Shown here: positions 47,561 to 57,172 of the stretch, piece by piece
How positions within the stretch are numbered: position 1 is the stretch's first letter
Layout: each line of letters begins with the position of its first letter
Source of the DNA: Silene conica
Taxonomy: Eukaryota; Streptophyta; Magnoliopsida; Caryophyllales; Caryophyllaceae
Assembly (NCBI GenBank): GCA_029255685.2
Contig: CM055312.2
Coordinates: 19,120,649 to 19,184,648, forward strand
Reading direction: 5' to 3'
Length of the DNA: 64,000 nt
Program-made: the position numbers and the translations under genes
Notes under the pieces: model-generated
Seen by the model: the letters and a program-made list of their open reading frames with translations, nothing else
Told to the model about the DNA's origin: nothing
The model's database searches: none

Positions 47561-48179
47561 TTGCTTGTCCTCAAGCAAGCACTAAGACTCAAAAGAAAAG
47601 AAAACTTCTAATGGAACGGATTTCACACTTTTTACAACCAAACACAACACCATGCCTAACCAATTTAATGCAACCTTCAAATATAATCAAGCATAATGTC
47701 AAGAGCAAAACGAATTGAACATGTTGGAATAATATGCTAAACTTTCAACCTTGTAAGACTCATTCTAATTGGAATCTCGCGGTACGCTCGAGACACTCAT
47801 GAAAGCAAAGGGTCAAATATATATGTGAAAGATAAGAAGATAAATGAAAATAGAGACTCTCACCTATCTGCGACCCGTAAGAACATGCCTGCAATCTAAC
47901 ATGAATAGAATCTCTACAACCGTACATATGCATTCCCACACTAGATAACCATGACACATGTCGAGGCAATTTTGGGATTGTGAGGCTAAAAGGTAAGAAG
48001 GGGTTAAAATAAGTTATAGGAAGAGGGGTTAAACCGAGCTAACAACCATCTATCCATACTATAAGATCACTTCTATTACCTTTCAAAATATGCCAATGCT
48101 CAAAAATTGGGAGCAAAAATCACAACTTTTCTAATTTTCTCCTTTTTTTTTTCAGAAACGCAGCCCGCTCAATGGTCGT

Positions 48180-48212
48180 GGTCGACCGACCCAAAGTTTA
48201 GGTCGACCGACC
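48180..48212. repeat. Paired 12-bp motif, reversed orientation
   Basis: GGTCGACCGACC at 48180 and 48201, the reverse complement of the form elsewhere, again 21 bp apart with spacer CAAAGTTTA. Confidence 0.97.
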
Positions 48213-49108
48213 ACCCTTGAAAACAGGCAGACTCGTTTTTTCACTTTTTTTCTGATTTGATTCCTTATTTCTTTTTTTTTTCTTCTTTCCACCGTTCTCA
48301 CAAAATCAAGATATATCAATGAAGCACAAACCAAAGGATGGCCAAAACAGTCCCATCACTACATTACTAGCTCGGCTAGGGTAGGCAATTTTTAGGATGT
48401 AGCAAATGAGATAAAAGATTCAATTTGGCTATGTGAGGATTATGGGTAAAATGAGAAAAAGGAACGTCTACCACATGTGTCAACAAACCACAAACCCGAA
48501 TGCATATAGGTATTAAGTAGACAAAATTCATGCTTATGCACATTGATGTGACATGCCTCAAGAGGAGAAACTACTCACAAACCTACATGAAATCGTTCAT
48601 GAATGTCACCGATTTATTAAGCTCTAATCCTTAGAATATGTAGTAGCTTGCCAAGGAGAGAGTCAAGTCTAATAATTTAGCATGAAATCAACAAAAACTC
48701 GTAGATAATGCAAAAGACTAGCTTGAAAATTTTTGAAAAAATGCAAGGCAAGACAATAAGTGATATGTGAGGCATAAATCGTATTCGTCCGTTCCGACTC
48801 GACCTATAAGCTAAAAACATGAGACAGAGAAGAACGCGCGACAGGGAAGAAAATAAGAAAAACACTTAAAGGAATAAAAAACAAAAGACACCTAAACAAT
48901 TGCAGACTCACAAAGGAGTATGCAAACACCCTCCCCAAACCAAAACGCACAATGCCCCCATTGTGCTCATCAGCATACAACCACAGCATAGGGATGGGGG
49001 TAGGCAGAAAGTATGAGCAATTGTGAGCAATAATTGTGTTTTCAAAACACACAAAGACCAAGACTCTAACTCTCAAAAAAAAAAAAAAACGGACAAAAAA
49101 ATACCCGC

Positions 49109-49141
49109 GGTCGGTCGACCGAAAATCTGGGTCGGTCGACC
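49109..49141. repeat. Paired 12-bp motif
   Basis: GGTCGGTCGACC at 49109 and 49130, spacing 21 bp, spacer GAAAATCTG. Confidence 0.97.
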
Positions 49142-49208
49142 TCCGTCCTGCAAACCTGCTCTGTCAGATTTTACTTAACGTGTCAGAAAGAAATTATAGC
49201 TGTCAGAA

Positions 49209-49241
49209 GGTCGGTCGAGCTAGTAATTGGGTCGGTCGACC
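49209..49241. repeat. Paired 12-bp motif, one copy mutated
   Basis: GGTCGGTCGAGC at 49209 (one base off) and GGTCGGTCGACC at 49230, spacing 21 bp, spacer TAGTAATTG. Confidence 0.95.
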
Positions 49242-49408
49242 TCTGTCCTGACGATTTCTCTTATTTTCCTGCAGAAACTCAAAATCTCATCAAGGATTAA
49301 AACGGAAATAAAATAAAAAACGTAAAATTAAGCTAGAACACGGGTTGCCTCCCGTGTAGCGCTGGTTTAAGAGGTCCCGCACGACCTTTTTACCTATCAA
49401 GAAGCATT

Positions 49409-50536
49409 CTAAAAAGGGTCAAAGTAAGAAACTTCAACCTTACCGATAAATTCGTTCTCTCCGCGAAAGTGCTTCACATACTGGCCATTGACTTTGAACC
49501 TCTCACCGGATGAGGTTTCTAATTCTATTGACCCAAATTTTGAGACAGCTGTGATGGTGTAGGGTCCGCTCCACCTGGATTTCAGCTTACCAGGAAAAAG
49601 ACGAATACGAGCATTAAAAAGCAACACCCTATCACCTACTTGAAAATCACGCCTAATGATTCTCTTGTCATGCCAGCGCTTTGTTTTCTCTTTGTAAATC
49701 CTGGCATTTTCATAGGCTAACAACCTAAATTCTTCTAACTCATTGAGCTGCAACAAACGTTTCTCACGGGAAAGATTAGGGTCTAAATTAAGATCACAAA
49801 TAGCCCACCAAGACTTACGTTCTAACTCTACTGGTAAATGACAAGTCTTACCATAGATCAACCGGAATGGTGACATTCCTATTGGGGTTTTGAACGCAGT
49901 TCTATAGGCCCATAAGACATCATCAAGTTTTAGACTCCAATCTTTCCTAGACTTAGAAACAACTTTGGCTAGGGTCTCCTTGAGTTCCCTATTAGAGATC
50001 TTAACTATACCACTAGTCTGAGGGTGATAAGCTAAACCCCTACGATGTTGGACACCGAATTTATTTAACAAGTCACCTAAGCGTTTCTCCTTAAAATGCA
50101 TACCTCCATCACTTATGACAACCCTAGGGACACCAAGACGAGGAAATATGATTTTTTTAAACATCTTAATAACAGCCTTTGCATCACAATGGGGAGTAGC
50201 AATAGCTTCTACCCACTTCGATACATAATCAACAGCCACAAGAATATACCTGTTACCTTGACTACTAGGAAAAGGTCCTTGATAATCAATGCCCCAGACA
50301 TCAAAGATCTCTACCTCTAAAATACCAACCTGCGGCATCTCATGTCTTTTTGAGACATTCCCAGTTCTTTGACAGGCATCACAACTAACTACAAAATTCC
50401 TACAGTCAGCATGCAAAGTAGGCCAATAAAAACCAGACTGTAATACCTTGGCCACGGTCCTAAATGGACCGTGGTGACCACCATATGCAGAAGAGTGACA
50501 TGCTTCCAGAATGTCCTTCACCTCCCATTGGGGGAC
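49409..50536 (-). pseudogene. Element B integrase
   Basis: About 375 codons in the same frame as RT, cut off from it by one TGA at 50537-50539. It has the HHCC zinc finger (H...H then VSCDACQ), and the catalytic triad in [18 protein letters not shown] and the glutamate of SNRELKE. A C-terminal [18 protein letters not shown] and SRWSGPY block follows, which binds DNA in this family. It ends in YFDPF at a normal stop. There is no other break, so only the single stop prevents its expression as part of pol. Confidence 0.92.
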
Positions 50537-52525
50537 TCATCTACGGATGAGTCCATCTCCGCATTCTTTGAAAACATAAGGATCATCCCAAAAATACTGT
50601 TTTGCATCAAACATAAATCTCTTCTTTTGTTGCCATGACAACTCAGGAGGGATTTTACCTGTGACAGCAAAGTTAGCAAAATCAGCATACCAAGGAGGGG
50701 GATAAGAACCTGAACTATTAATGATAAATAAACTCTCATCAGGAAATGAATCATCAATAGGTAAAGAATCTTCCCCATCAGTCAGCTGCAGGCGAGATAG
50801 GTGGTCAGCTACCACATTTTTCGCGCCTTTCTTGTCCCTAATCTCAATGTCAAACTCTTGGAGAAGGAGTATCCACCTTAAAAGCCTTGGCTTTGAATCC
50901 TTCTTCTGAAAAAGACCTTTCAAAGCTGCATGGTCAGTGTAAACAATTACCTTATTACCTACTAAATAGGATCTGAATTTTTCTAAGGCAAAGATCACAG
51001 CTAGCATCTCCTTCTCAGTGGTGAAATAATTGACTTGAGTCTCATCTAGGGTGCGGCTCGCATAGTATATAGCATTAAGAGCCTTGTTCTTCCTTTGACC
51101 TAGCACAGCACCTACAGCGTAGTCACTAGCATCGCACATGATCTCAAAGGGGAGATCCCAATCTGGTGGCTGAATGATTGGTGCTGAGATCAAAGCTTCC
51201 TTCAACCTGTTAAAAGCTGAAAGGCACTCATCAGTAAAATTAAAGACAACATCTTTAAGGAGCAATTGTGTAAGTGGTTTAGCAATTTTAGAAAAGTCCT
51301 TAATGAAACGCCTGTAGAAACCTGCGTGTCCTAAGAAACTTCTCACCCCTTCAACATTAACAGGAGGGGGTAATTGCTCAATCACCTGCACTTTTGCTTT
51401 ATCTACATGTATACCTTTGTCAGAAATTAGATGCCCTAACACTACCCCTTCAGTAACCATAAACTGACACTTTTCCCAGTTTAAGACAAGGTTTACATCA
51501 ATACATCGCTGCAAGACTTTATCAAGATTAGCTAAGCATTGATCAAAAGCATTACCATAAACAGAGACATCATCCATAAATACCTCCATAATGTTTTCTA
51601 TAAAGTCAGAAAAGATACCCATCATACACCTTTGAAAGGTAGCAGGAGCATTGCATAACCCAAAAGGCATCCTGCGATAAGCAAAAACACCCTGTGGACA
51701 AGTAAAAGTAGTCTTACTCTGATCATCAGGATGGATGGGAATCTGGAAAAAACCTGAATAACCATCTAGAAAACAGAAGAATTTATTAGAAGCCAGTCTT
51801 TCAGTCATTTGGTCAACAAAAGGAAGGGGGAAATGGTCTTTCTTGGTGGCGGCATTTAACTGTCTATAATCAATGCACATCCGCCACCCAGTTACAACTC
51901 TAGTTGGTATTAACTCATTTTTATCATTCTTAACCACTGTGGTTCCTCCTTTCTTAGGAACCACCTGAACTGGGCTAACCCACTTGGAGTTGCCAACTGA
52001 ATAGATAATACCTGCATCAAGAAGTTTCATTACCTCAGCCATAACCACATCCTGCATCTTAGGATTCAACTTACGATGTCCCTGTCTATAAGGCTTATGC
52101 CCTTCTTCTAACTCTATTCTGTGCATGCAAACATCAGGGCTTATGCCCTTAATATCATCCAAAGAATAACCTAAAGCTTTCCTATTCTTTTTGAGAACAG
52201 TCATTAATGCAGAAAGTTGGTCAGGATCAAGTTTAGAACTAACAATTGCAGGGTACTGTTCAGTATCATCTAAGAAAACATACTTAAGATTAGGAGGAAG
52301 TGGCTTACGCTCTGGTACCTTTACCTCAACGGCCTGAACAGAATCAGTACTAATGGAATAGCACATGTTTACCAGATTTGCATTAGCCAGGCTTGTGGGT
52401 TTCTCATTCTCTTCTTCAGTGAACTCATACTCCTCCTCCTCTGCTTCTATCACATCCAGCTCTTCAGCATCCTCAGTTGGATTACCTGCACACTTATCCA
52501 AAATTGTCAGATCATCTAAGGGATC
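50537..52525 (-). pseudogene. Element B reverse transcriptase and RNase H
   Basis: Open for about 660 codons, in frame with gag-protease before it and with integrase after it. RT lies at residues about 125-330 counted from 52501, with [11 protein letters not shown], the [13 protein letters not shown] segment and the active site FMDD at 308-311. The FMDD form instead of YVDD or YADD is usual in Athila. RNase H follows at about 410-560, with [14 protein letters not shown] and [10 protein letters not shown]. It ends in an integrase linker, where the TGA at 50537-50539 interrupts the frame. No ATG is needed here because the frame continues from gag. Confidence 0.93.
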
Positions 52526-54553
52526 CTAGGTCAAGGATTCCCTCCAATTAAGGATAACATTCCCGTCTATAATATCAATGGAGCAACAAGTATCATCAGT
52601 AGGAATAGTTGCCTTATGGGCAAGACTAAACTCGATAGTGTCATCTCCAACCTCTAAAGTAATGATCCCGCGTTTGACATCTATTACAGCCCCAGCTGTG
52701 TGTAAAAATGGTCTACCTAAAATAATAGGTATTTGACTATCCTCAGCAATGTCTAAAACAACGAAATCAACAGGAATAAAGAACTTTCCCACTCTTACTG
52801 GGACATCCTCTAAGACCCCTAATGGTCTTTGGGTTGATCTATCAGCCATCTGTAGGGTAATATTGGTGACTTTAAGTCTACCTAAATTAAGTCTTTCACA
52901 TACAGAATAAGGCATAACACTGACACTGGCCCCTAAATCACAAAGGGCTTTTCCTATAATATGATTACCTACTGTACAAGGGATAGAAAAACTACCTGGG
53001 TCCTTTAACTTGGGTGCTATATTATTTTGTGAAAGAACATAACATTCTTCCACAAAAGCAACAGCACCGTCGTCCTGAAAATTCCTCTTACGACTCAAAA
53101 TATCTTTCATGAATTTAGCATAAGAAGGTACCTGGGTAATTAAATCAGTAAAAGGGATGGTTACCTCAAGATTCTTCACCATCTCCAAAAACTTACCGAA
53201 TTTCCGATCCTCTTTTGAATTTTTCAGTCTTTCGGGATAAGGAACGGTGACATTAGCCATAGGATCAGCAACCTTTGGCTTTTTCAGCTGTAATATGATG
53301 AGGCCTGGAATGAGGGAGGGATCCAGCGATTCGGGAGTTAAATCTGCATTCTGCTCAGGAACACTGGTCGGTCGACCTGGCGTAGAGGTCGGTCGACCAG
53401 ACTCTGTATCCTCAGAAATTTTTTGTTTTCCAGAAATTGATCTCAGGTCAGGAATCGAGGTCGGTCGACCTACAGTAGCGGTCGGTCGACCTCTTGACCT
53501 GTTGACGGGATTAATTTCTTCGTTTTGAGCTTCAGCAGAATTGTCCTTTGGGGCTGGTCCTTCATAAGCACGACCACTCCTAAGATTTATAGCGTTCAGC
53601 GTCTCCATGGGTCCTTGACAACTAGCTGGAGAGCTAGTTGTTTGGTTGGCTATGTTTATCAATTGTTCTTCAAAAGCCTTCGTGGAAGCAATTTGAGTCT
53701 TTCCCATCTCTATAACCTGTTTTGTTAGAACACGAACAAGCTCTCTCAATTTCACAATCTCACCCATGTTGTCAACCGTAGTAACTAGGTTCGCAATTTC
53801 AAGCTTCAGCTGGGTTGCCTCAAGCTTTTCAAAACGGGCTTCAACGGTTGTCTCAAGAGCCATCACTCTATACTTCTCCACATTCAGCCTTCGCGAATTC
53901 CCACGTGAACTCTTAAAGGCAGCCCTATGCACCGCCATGTCTTCAATGGTTTCCCAACCCTTCATATGGTTGGTGTTGTTCTGGAATCTCCCATTGGCGG
54001 ACGCATCAAGAATCATCTTATAATCATCGTAGAGGGCGTTGTAAAATTTGTTACATAAGTACCATTGTTGAAAGTTATGGTGAGGGATAGAACAGACCAA
54101 ATCCTTGAACCGATCCCATGCTTCACAAAATCCTTCATCTGGCCCTTGTTGAAAGTTAGTGATTTGGCTTCTCAAGTCATCGGCCTTTGCAAGGGGGAAG
54201 TATTTCCTATAAAAAGCCAATGCCAAGGAAGTCCAATCCGTAACCTTCTCAGCTGCCCTATCAAGGTAACAGTACCAATCTCGCGCGACATCTTTTAATG
54301 AATACAGGAACATCATTGCCAGCACCTCATCCCGAGTCACCCCGGCAGGTATGCGTATTGAACAACAATAATCCGTAAATGTCGTAACATGCTTCAACGG
54401 ATCCTCGCTGGGTAAACCAGAAAACTGACTCCGTTCCACCAGAAAGATGTTATTCGGGTGGAGCTCAAACGAACCAGTGGTGGGAGTAGGCAAGGCGAAT
54501 CCTTTTGGTAAATCTTGAGCCTTTGGCTGTAGGTGGTCATAAATAGAATCCAT
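52526..54553 (-). CDS. Element B gag-protease
   Basis: 675 residues from ATG at 54553. The capsid-like retrotransposon gag domain spans about 30-230 (FSGLPSEDPLKHV, WYCYLDRAAEKV, FPLAKADDLRSQI). A coiled-coil stretch follows at about 235-310. The aspartic protease is at about 510-620, with CDLGASVSVMPYS in place of the usual DTG/DSG, a form known in Athila. No zinc knuckle is seen. Between gag and protease are two insertions encoding GRPT-x3-GRPT, made by the 21-bp-spaced DNA motif. The frame ends at TAG (52526-52528), and RT follows in the same frame. Confidence 0.92.
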   Translation of the reverse strand: MDSIYDHLQPKAQDLPKGFALPTPTTGSFELHPNNIFLVERSQFSGLPSEDPLKHVTTFTDYCCSIRIPAGVTRDEVLAMMFLYSLKDVARDWYCYLDRAAEKVTDWTSLALAFYRKYFPLAKADDLRSQITNFQQGPDEGFCEAWDRFKDLVCSIPHHNFQQWYLCNKFYNALYDDYKMILDASANGRFQNNTNHMKGWETIEDMAVHRAAFKSSRGNSRRLNVEKYRVMALETTVEARFEKLEATQLKLEIANLVTTVDNMGEIVKLRELVRVLTKQVIEMGKTQIASTKAFEEQLINIANQTTSSPASCQGPMETLNAINLRSGRAYEGPAPKDNSAEAQNEEINPVNRSRGRPTATVGRPTSIPDLRSISGKQKISEDTESGRPTSTPGRPTSVPEQNADLTPESLDPSLIPGLIILQLKKPKVADPMANVTVPYPERLKNSKEDRKFGKFLEMVKNLEVTIPFTDLITQVPSYAKFMKDILSRKRNFQDDGAVAFVEECYVLSQNNIAPKLKDPGSFSIPCTVGNHIIGKALCDLGASVSVMPYSVCERLNLGRLKVTNITLQMADRSTQRPLGVLEDVPVRVGKFFIPVDFVVLDIAEDSQIPIILGRPFLHTAGAVIDVKRGIITLEVGDDTIEFSLAHKATIPTDDTCCSIDIIDGNVILNWRESLT
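53367..53399. repeat. Paired 12-bp motif inside gag (first)
   Basis: GGTCGGTCGACC at 53367 and 53388, spacing 21 bp, spacer TGGCGTAGA. On the minus strand it encodes GRPTSTPGRPT. Confidence 0.97.
53459..53491. repeat. Paired 12-bp motif inside gag (second)
   Basis: GGTCGGTCGACC at 53459 and 53480, spacing 21 bp, spacer TACAGTAGC. On the minus strand it encodes GRPTATVGRPT. Confidence 0.97.
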
Positions 54554-54641
54554 ATCTAAACAAGAGAGTACTCAAGCCTTCCTCTCAAAAACCTGTCTTC
54601 TAGTATGCAGAAAACAACACTAGAGGAAAAGGTAAGTAACG

Positions 54642-54669
54642 GTCTTAAGGAACCTAAGTTCCTTAAGAC
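54642..54669 (-). promoter_or_regulatory. Perfect 12-bp hairpin in the element B RNA leader
   Basis: Arms GTCTTAAGGAAC and GTTCCTTAAGAC are perfect inverted repeats around a 4-base loop. It lies between the primer binding site and gag, where retroelement RNAs often hold packaging or dimerisation structures. That role is inference. Confidence 0.6.
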
Positions 54670-54708
54670 AAGTAAAATAAACTAAAAACTAACAAACAAA
54701 ATTATACC

Positions 54709-54732
54709 GTCTCCCCGGCAACGGCGCCAAAA
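54709..54732 (-). other. Element B primer binding site
   Basis: The minus strand reads TTTTGGCGCCGTTGCCGGGG just inside the right LTR, the well-known primer site of many Athila and related Gypsy elements. Confidence 0.9.
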
Positions 54733-54734
54733 TT

Positions 54735-55992
54735 TGACACCCGTCGTTGAGGGGTGCCAAAGATAAGATTTATAAAACCTCAGCTTAAACTAGACAGGAT
54801 AAGTCAAGGGTCGAACCACAAGAAGACAAGGTTAATTATGCTTGCGAATTTAAAGTCTATTACAAGTAACGAAAAAGGGGGTTGATTTAAGGTTTGGACT
54901 AACAACTAAAAGATCAAAATAAACAAGAGAATTAAAATAAGATAAAAAGGAGATTAGGAACTTTGGTTCCCCATGGTCAAAACAAGTCAATGAAAGGTAA
55001 AATAATCAAATAACACAATCCCAAGGAACAAAGAATAAACCTTCAGGTCAATATTCTACCCAATCCTTACGGTCTTAGGGTTCCTAGAAAAGCACTAAAC
55101 TTTCGTTCATATGGCAATCCCAAAGTTGTTGTTAAACTAATCCTAATAATCTTTCAATCCTAAGGATTAGTTCACCAACAACAATGGGGGATTGGTAATT
55201 CAATCATTAAACTTATCAAAATCAAGTCTTTACCATGGTTCCCCTAATTCCTAATCACAAGAATTAGCTACGCATACTTTTAATTATGAAACTAACAATA
55301 ATTAAGAACATCAAAGGAATCAACATAATTAAAGATGACAATAAAAGGGAAAACATGAATTAAGAAACAACAATAAGATGAACAACAAGATTAAATTAAA
55401 AAGGAAAGATTAATTGTAGCAAACTTACAACTTAATTGGAATTAAGAACAAAGATTGAAACTTGGAAATAAAATCTCTTTCTAACTATCGAGTTTTAAAT
55501 AACATGGAGTGCTTTACTAACATAGATTGCTTGACCTAATTTTAGAGTTTAGGTCTCCTTAAATAAGTTCTAATTACAAGATTAGGTAAGTAAAACGCGA
55601 AATAAAAGACGCGGACACAGCTTCTAGGTCGGTCGACCTCTTTTCCGGGTCGGTCGACCGCTTCTGTTGACACTGGGCTTTTCCGTAATCTGGGCTTAGG
55701 TCGGTCGACCTCTTTGGTGGGTCGGTCGACCGCTTCTGTACGTATCAGCTTGAATTTGGCCCAATAACAACATTTGGATGCACAATCCGGATCCTTGCTC
55801 CGCATTATTACTCAAAACAGCTTCCGGAGGACGAATAAAGTTCAGTTTTGCTCACTTCCGCGTATTCCTACATTTAAAACATAGAAATGCCAAAGTAAAC
55901 CGTTTCGGGAGAAATAGCAACTAAAAGTCACGAAAATATAAGAAAATACGTGCCAAAAGAGTAATTAAAATGCATAAAATAGGCACGTATCA
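54735..55992 (-). repeat. Element B 5' LTR (right copy)
   Basis: A 1,258-bp LTR, 21 bp longer than its partner. It has two motif pairs (55627/55648 and 55699/55720). Elsewhere the two LTRs are almost identical. Confidence 0.96.
55627..55731. repeat. Two motif pairs in the right LTR of element B
   Basis: GGTCGGTCGACC starts at 55627, 55648, 55699 and 55720. Both pairs have 21-bp spacing; the spacers are TCTTTTCCG and TCTTTGGTG. Confidence 0.97.
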
Positions 55993-56761
55993 TGTTGTTT
56001 GTTGTTTTGATTGGAAATCGACTTAAAACAGAAATTATAAAAGAGATTTGTAAACAAGTATAAGAGGAAATCTAGGGAATTTGGGGTTGCACATGTAAGA
56101 GGGGTGATTAGCTATGTCGAATTACAAAATTCATCATCAAAGTCAATTAGGTTATAACAAATACCTTTCGGCCTATTATTTAGCCATAGCTTAACTACCA
56201 AAATGTTCTCACATGAAAAGGGTCAAACTATTATAGCATGCTTTGTCTAATTCCATCCCGTCTTTCGATATTAGTTTAAAATTACGGATTAATCATCAAC
56301 TATGGCCAATAATTAAAGATTAACTTAAAAGAGCAAGCATGTATATAACTAACATAGTGATGATGAAAACATACATAACAAAACACTTATTCTATCATGG
56401 CTTCCCTCCCCTAGATATAAAACTACTCACACATGGCTTTGTGAGCTAGATTATCAATTCTATTAACTAAGATAGACATGATGACGATAACGAAATAAAA
56501 CCGTAAAGAAAGATAATACCGGAAATTAACGGAATAAGAACTCGGAAGATAAAATGCGAATATCTTCGGGAAATGCTTGAGTAAATAAAGAACTATTTTT
56601 ATAAAGAAAATAAACTAGGATTTAAGGTAATTTGATACAAGCTTAATGTAGCTTAATGATGCCTAAAAATGATTCTAAAAATTGATGCCTACAAAATGAA
56701 TGAAAACAAGGGGTATATATAGTGATGAGGAGGCGGGGTAAATACCCACAGATTACAGCCA

Positions 56762-56868
56762 CCCCGGACCGGGGCAAGAACAAATAAGTTTGCATTCCAT
56801 GAATCTGGTCCAAAATTAACAAGATCAGAGCCACCCCGGTACACCGGGGCAACCTACCCCGACCGGGG
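56762..56868. repeat. Palindromic GC-rich motifs in the LTR of element C
   Basis: Three palindromes with CCCCG...CGGGG arms: 56762-56774, 56834-56849 and 56857-56868. The last two have centres exactly 21 bp apart. They lie at roughly the same distance from the LTR start as the motifs in element B, also as one single plus one pair. Confidence 0.9.
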
Positions 56869-57172
56869 CAAGAACATATGTCCTCGTTCTCCGTATTGTT
56901 TACACTTGAGTTCTTTGATGACGCTTTTAGGATGATGTAATGGTCGCTTTTGTCATGCTTTGCACATTATGATCTTCAAGTGTTGACTTTTTGTTGACTT
57001 CTTGACTTTCTTTCATTTTCCGTCACTTCTACTCGGAAAATTCTTGTCTCGACTTTGTTTAGCTCCGTGATGCTTGGTAAATGTCAGAATGTAAGAAAAA
57101 TCCGAAATTCCTACAAAAAAACGCTAAACCACATACAAATTACCTAGAACACGGAATTAGCTCAATAAACAA

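Larger units (their letters stand above)
47561..49408 (-). other. Element B 3' non-coding region
   Basis: About 1.85 kb between integrase and the polypurine tract. Athila elements often have an envelope-like gene here; I see only short frames without a convincing signal peptide, coiled coil or C-terminal anchor. It carries three motif pairs, at 48180/48201 (reversed), 49109/49130 and 49209/49230. Confidence 0.7.
46306..55992 (-). mobile_element. Element B: young Athila-type Ty3/Gypsy retrotransposon
   Basis: LTRs at 46306-47542 and 54735-55992, with TGTTG duplicated exactly at 46301-46305 and 55993-55997. On the minus strand the order is 5' LTR, primer binding site, leader, gag-protease, RT-RNase H, integrase, 1.9 kb non-coding, polypurine tract, 3' LTR. 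The FMDD polymerase motif and TTTTGGCGCCGTTGCC primer site fit the Athila group. I see about four single-base differences between the LTRs plus one 21-bp length difference, so the insertion is recent. Two single in-frame stops split an otherwise open polyprotein. I find no envelope-like ORF. Confidence 0.96.

Noticed and set aside
48152..49076. Envelope-like gene in element B
   Set aside because: Only frames under 95 codons, without a convincing signal peptide or anchor.
46306..55992. GGTCGGTCGACC repeats as a CRISPR array
   Set aside because: Plant nuclear DNA, 9-bp spacers, only pairs, and dispersed over 9 kb.
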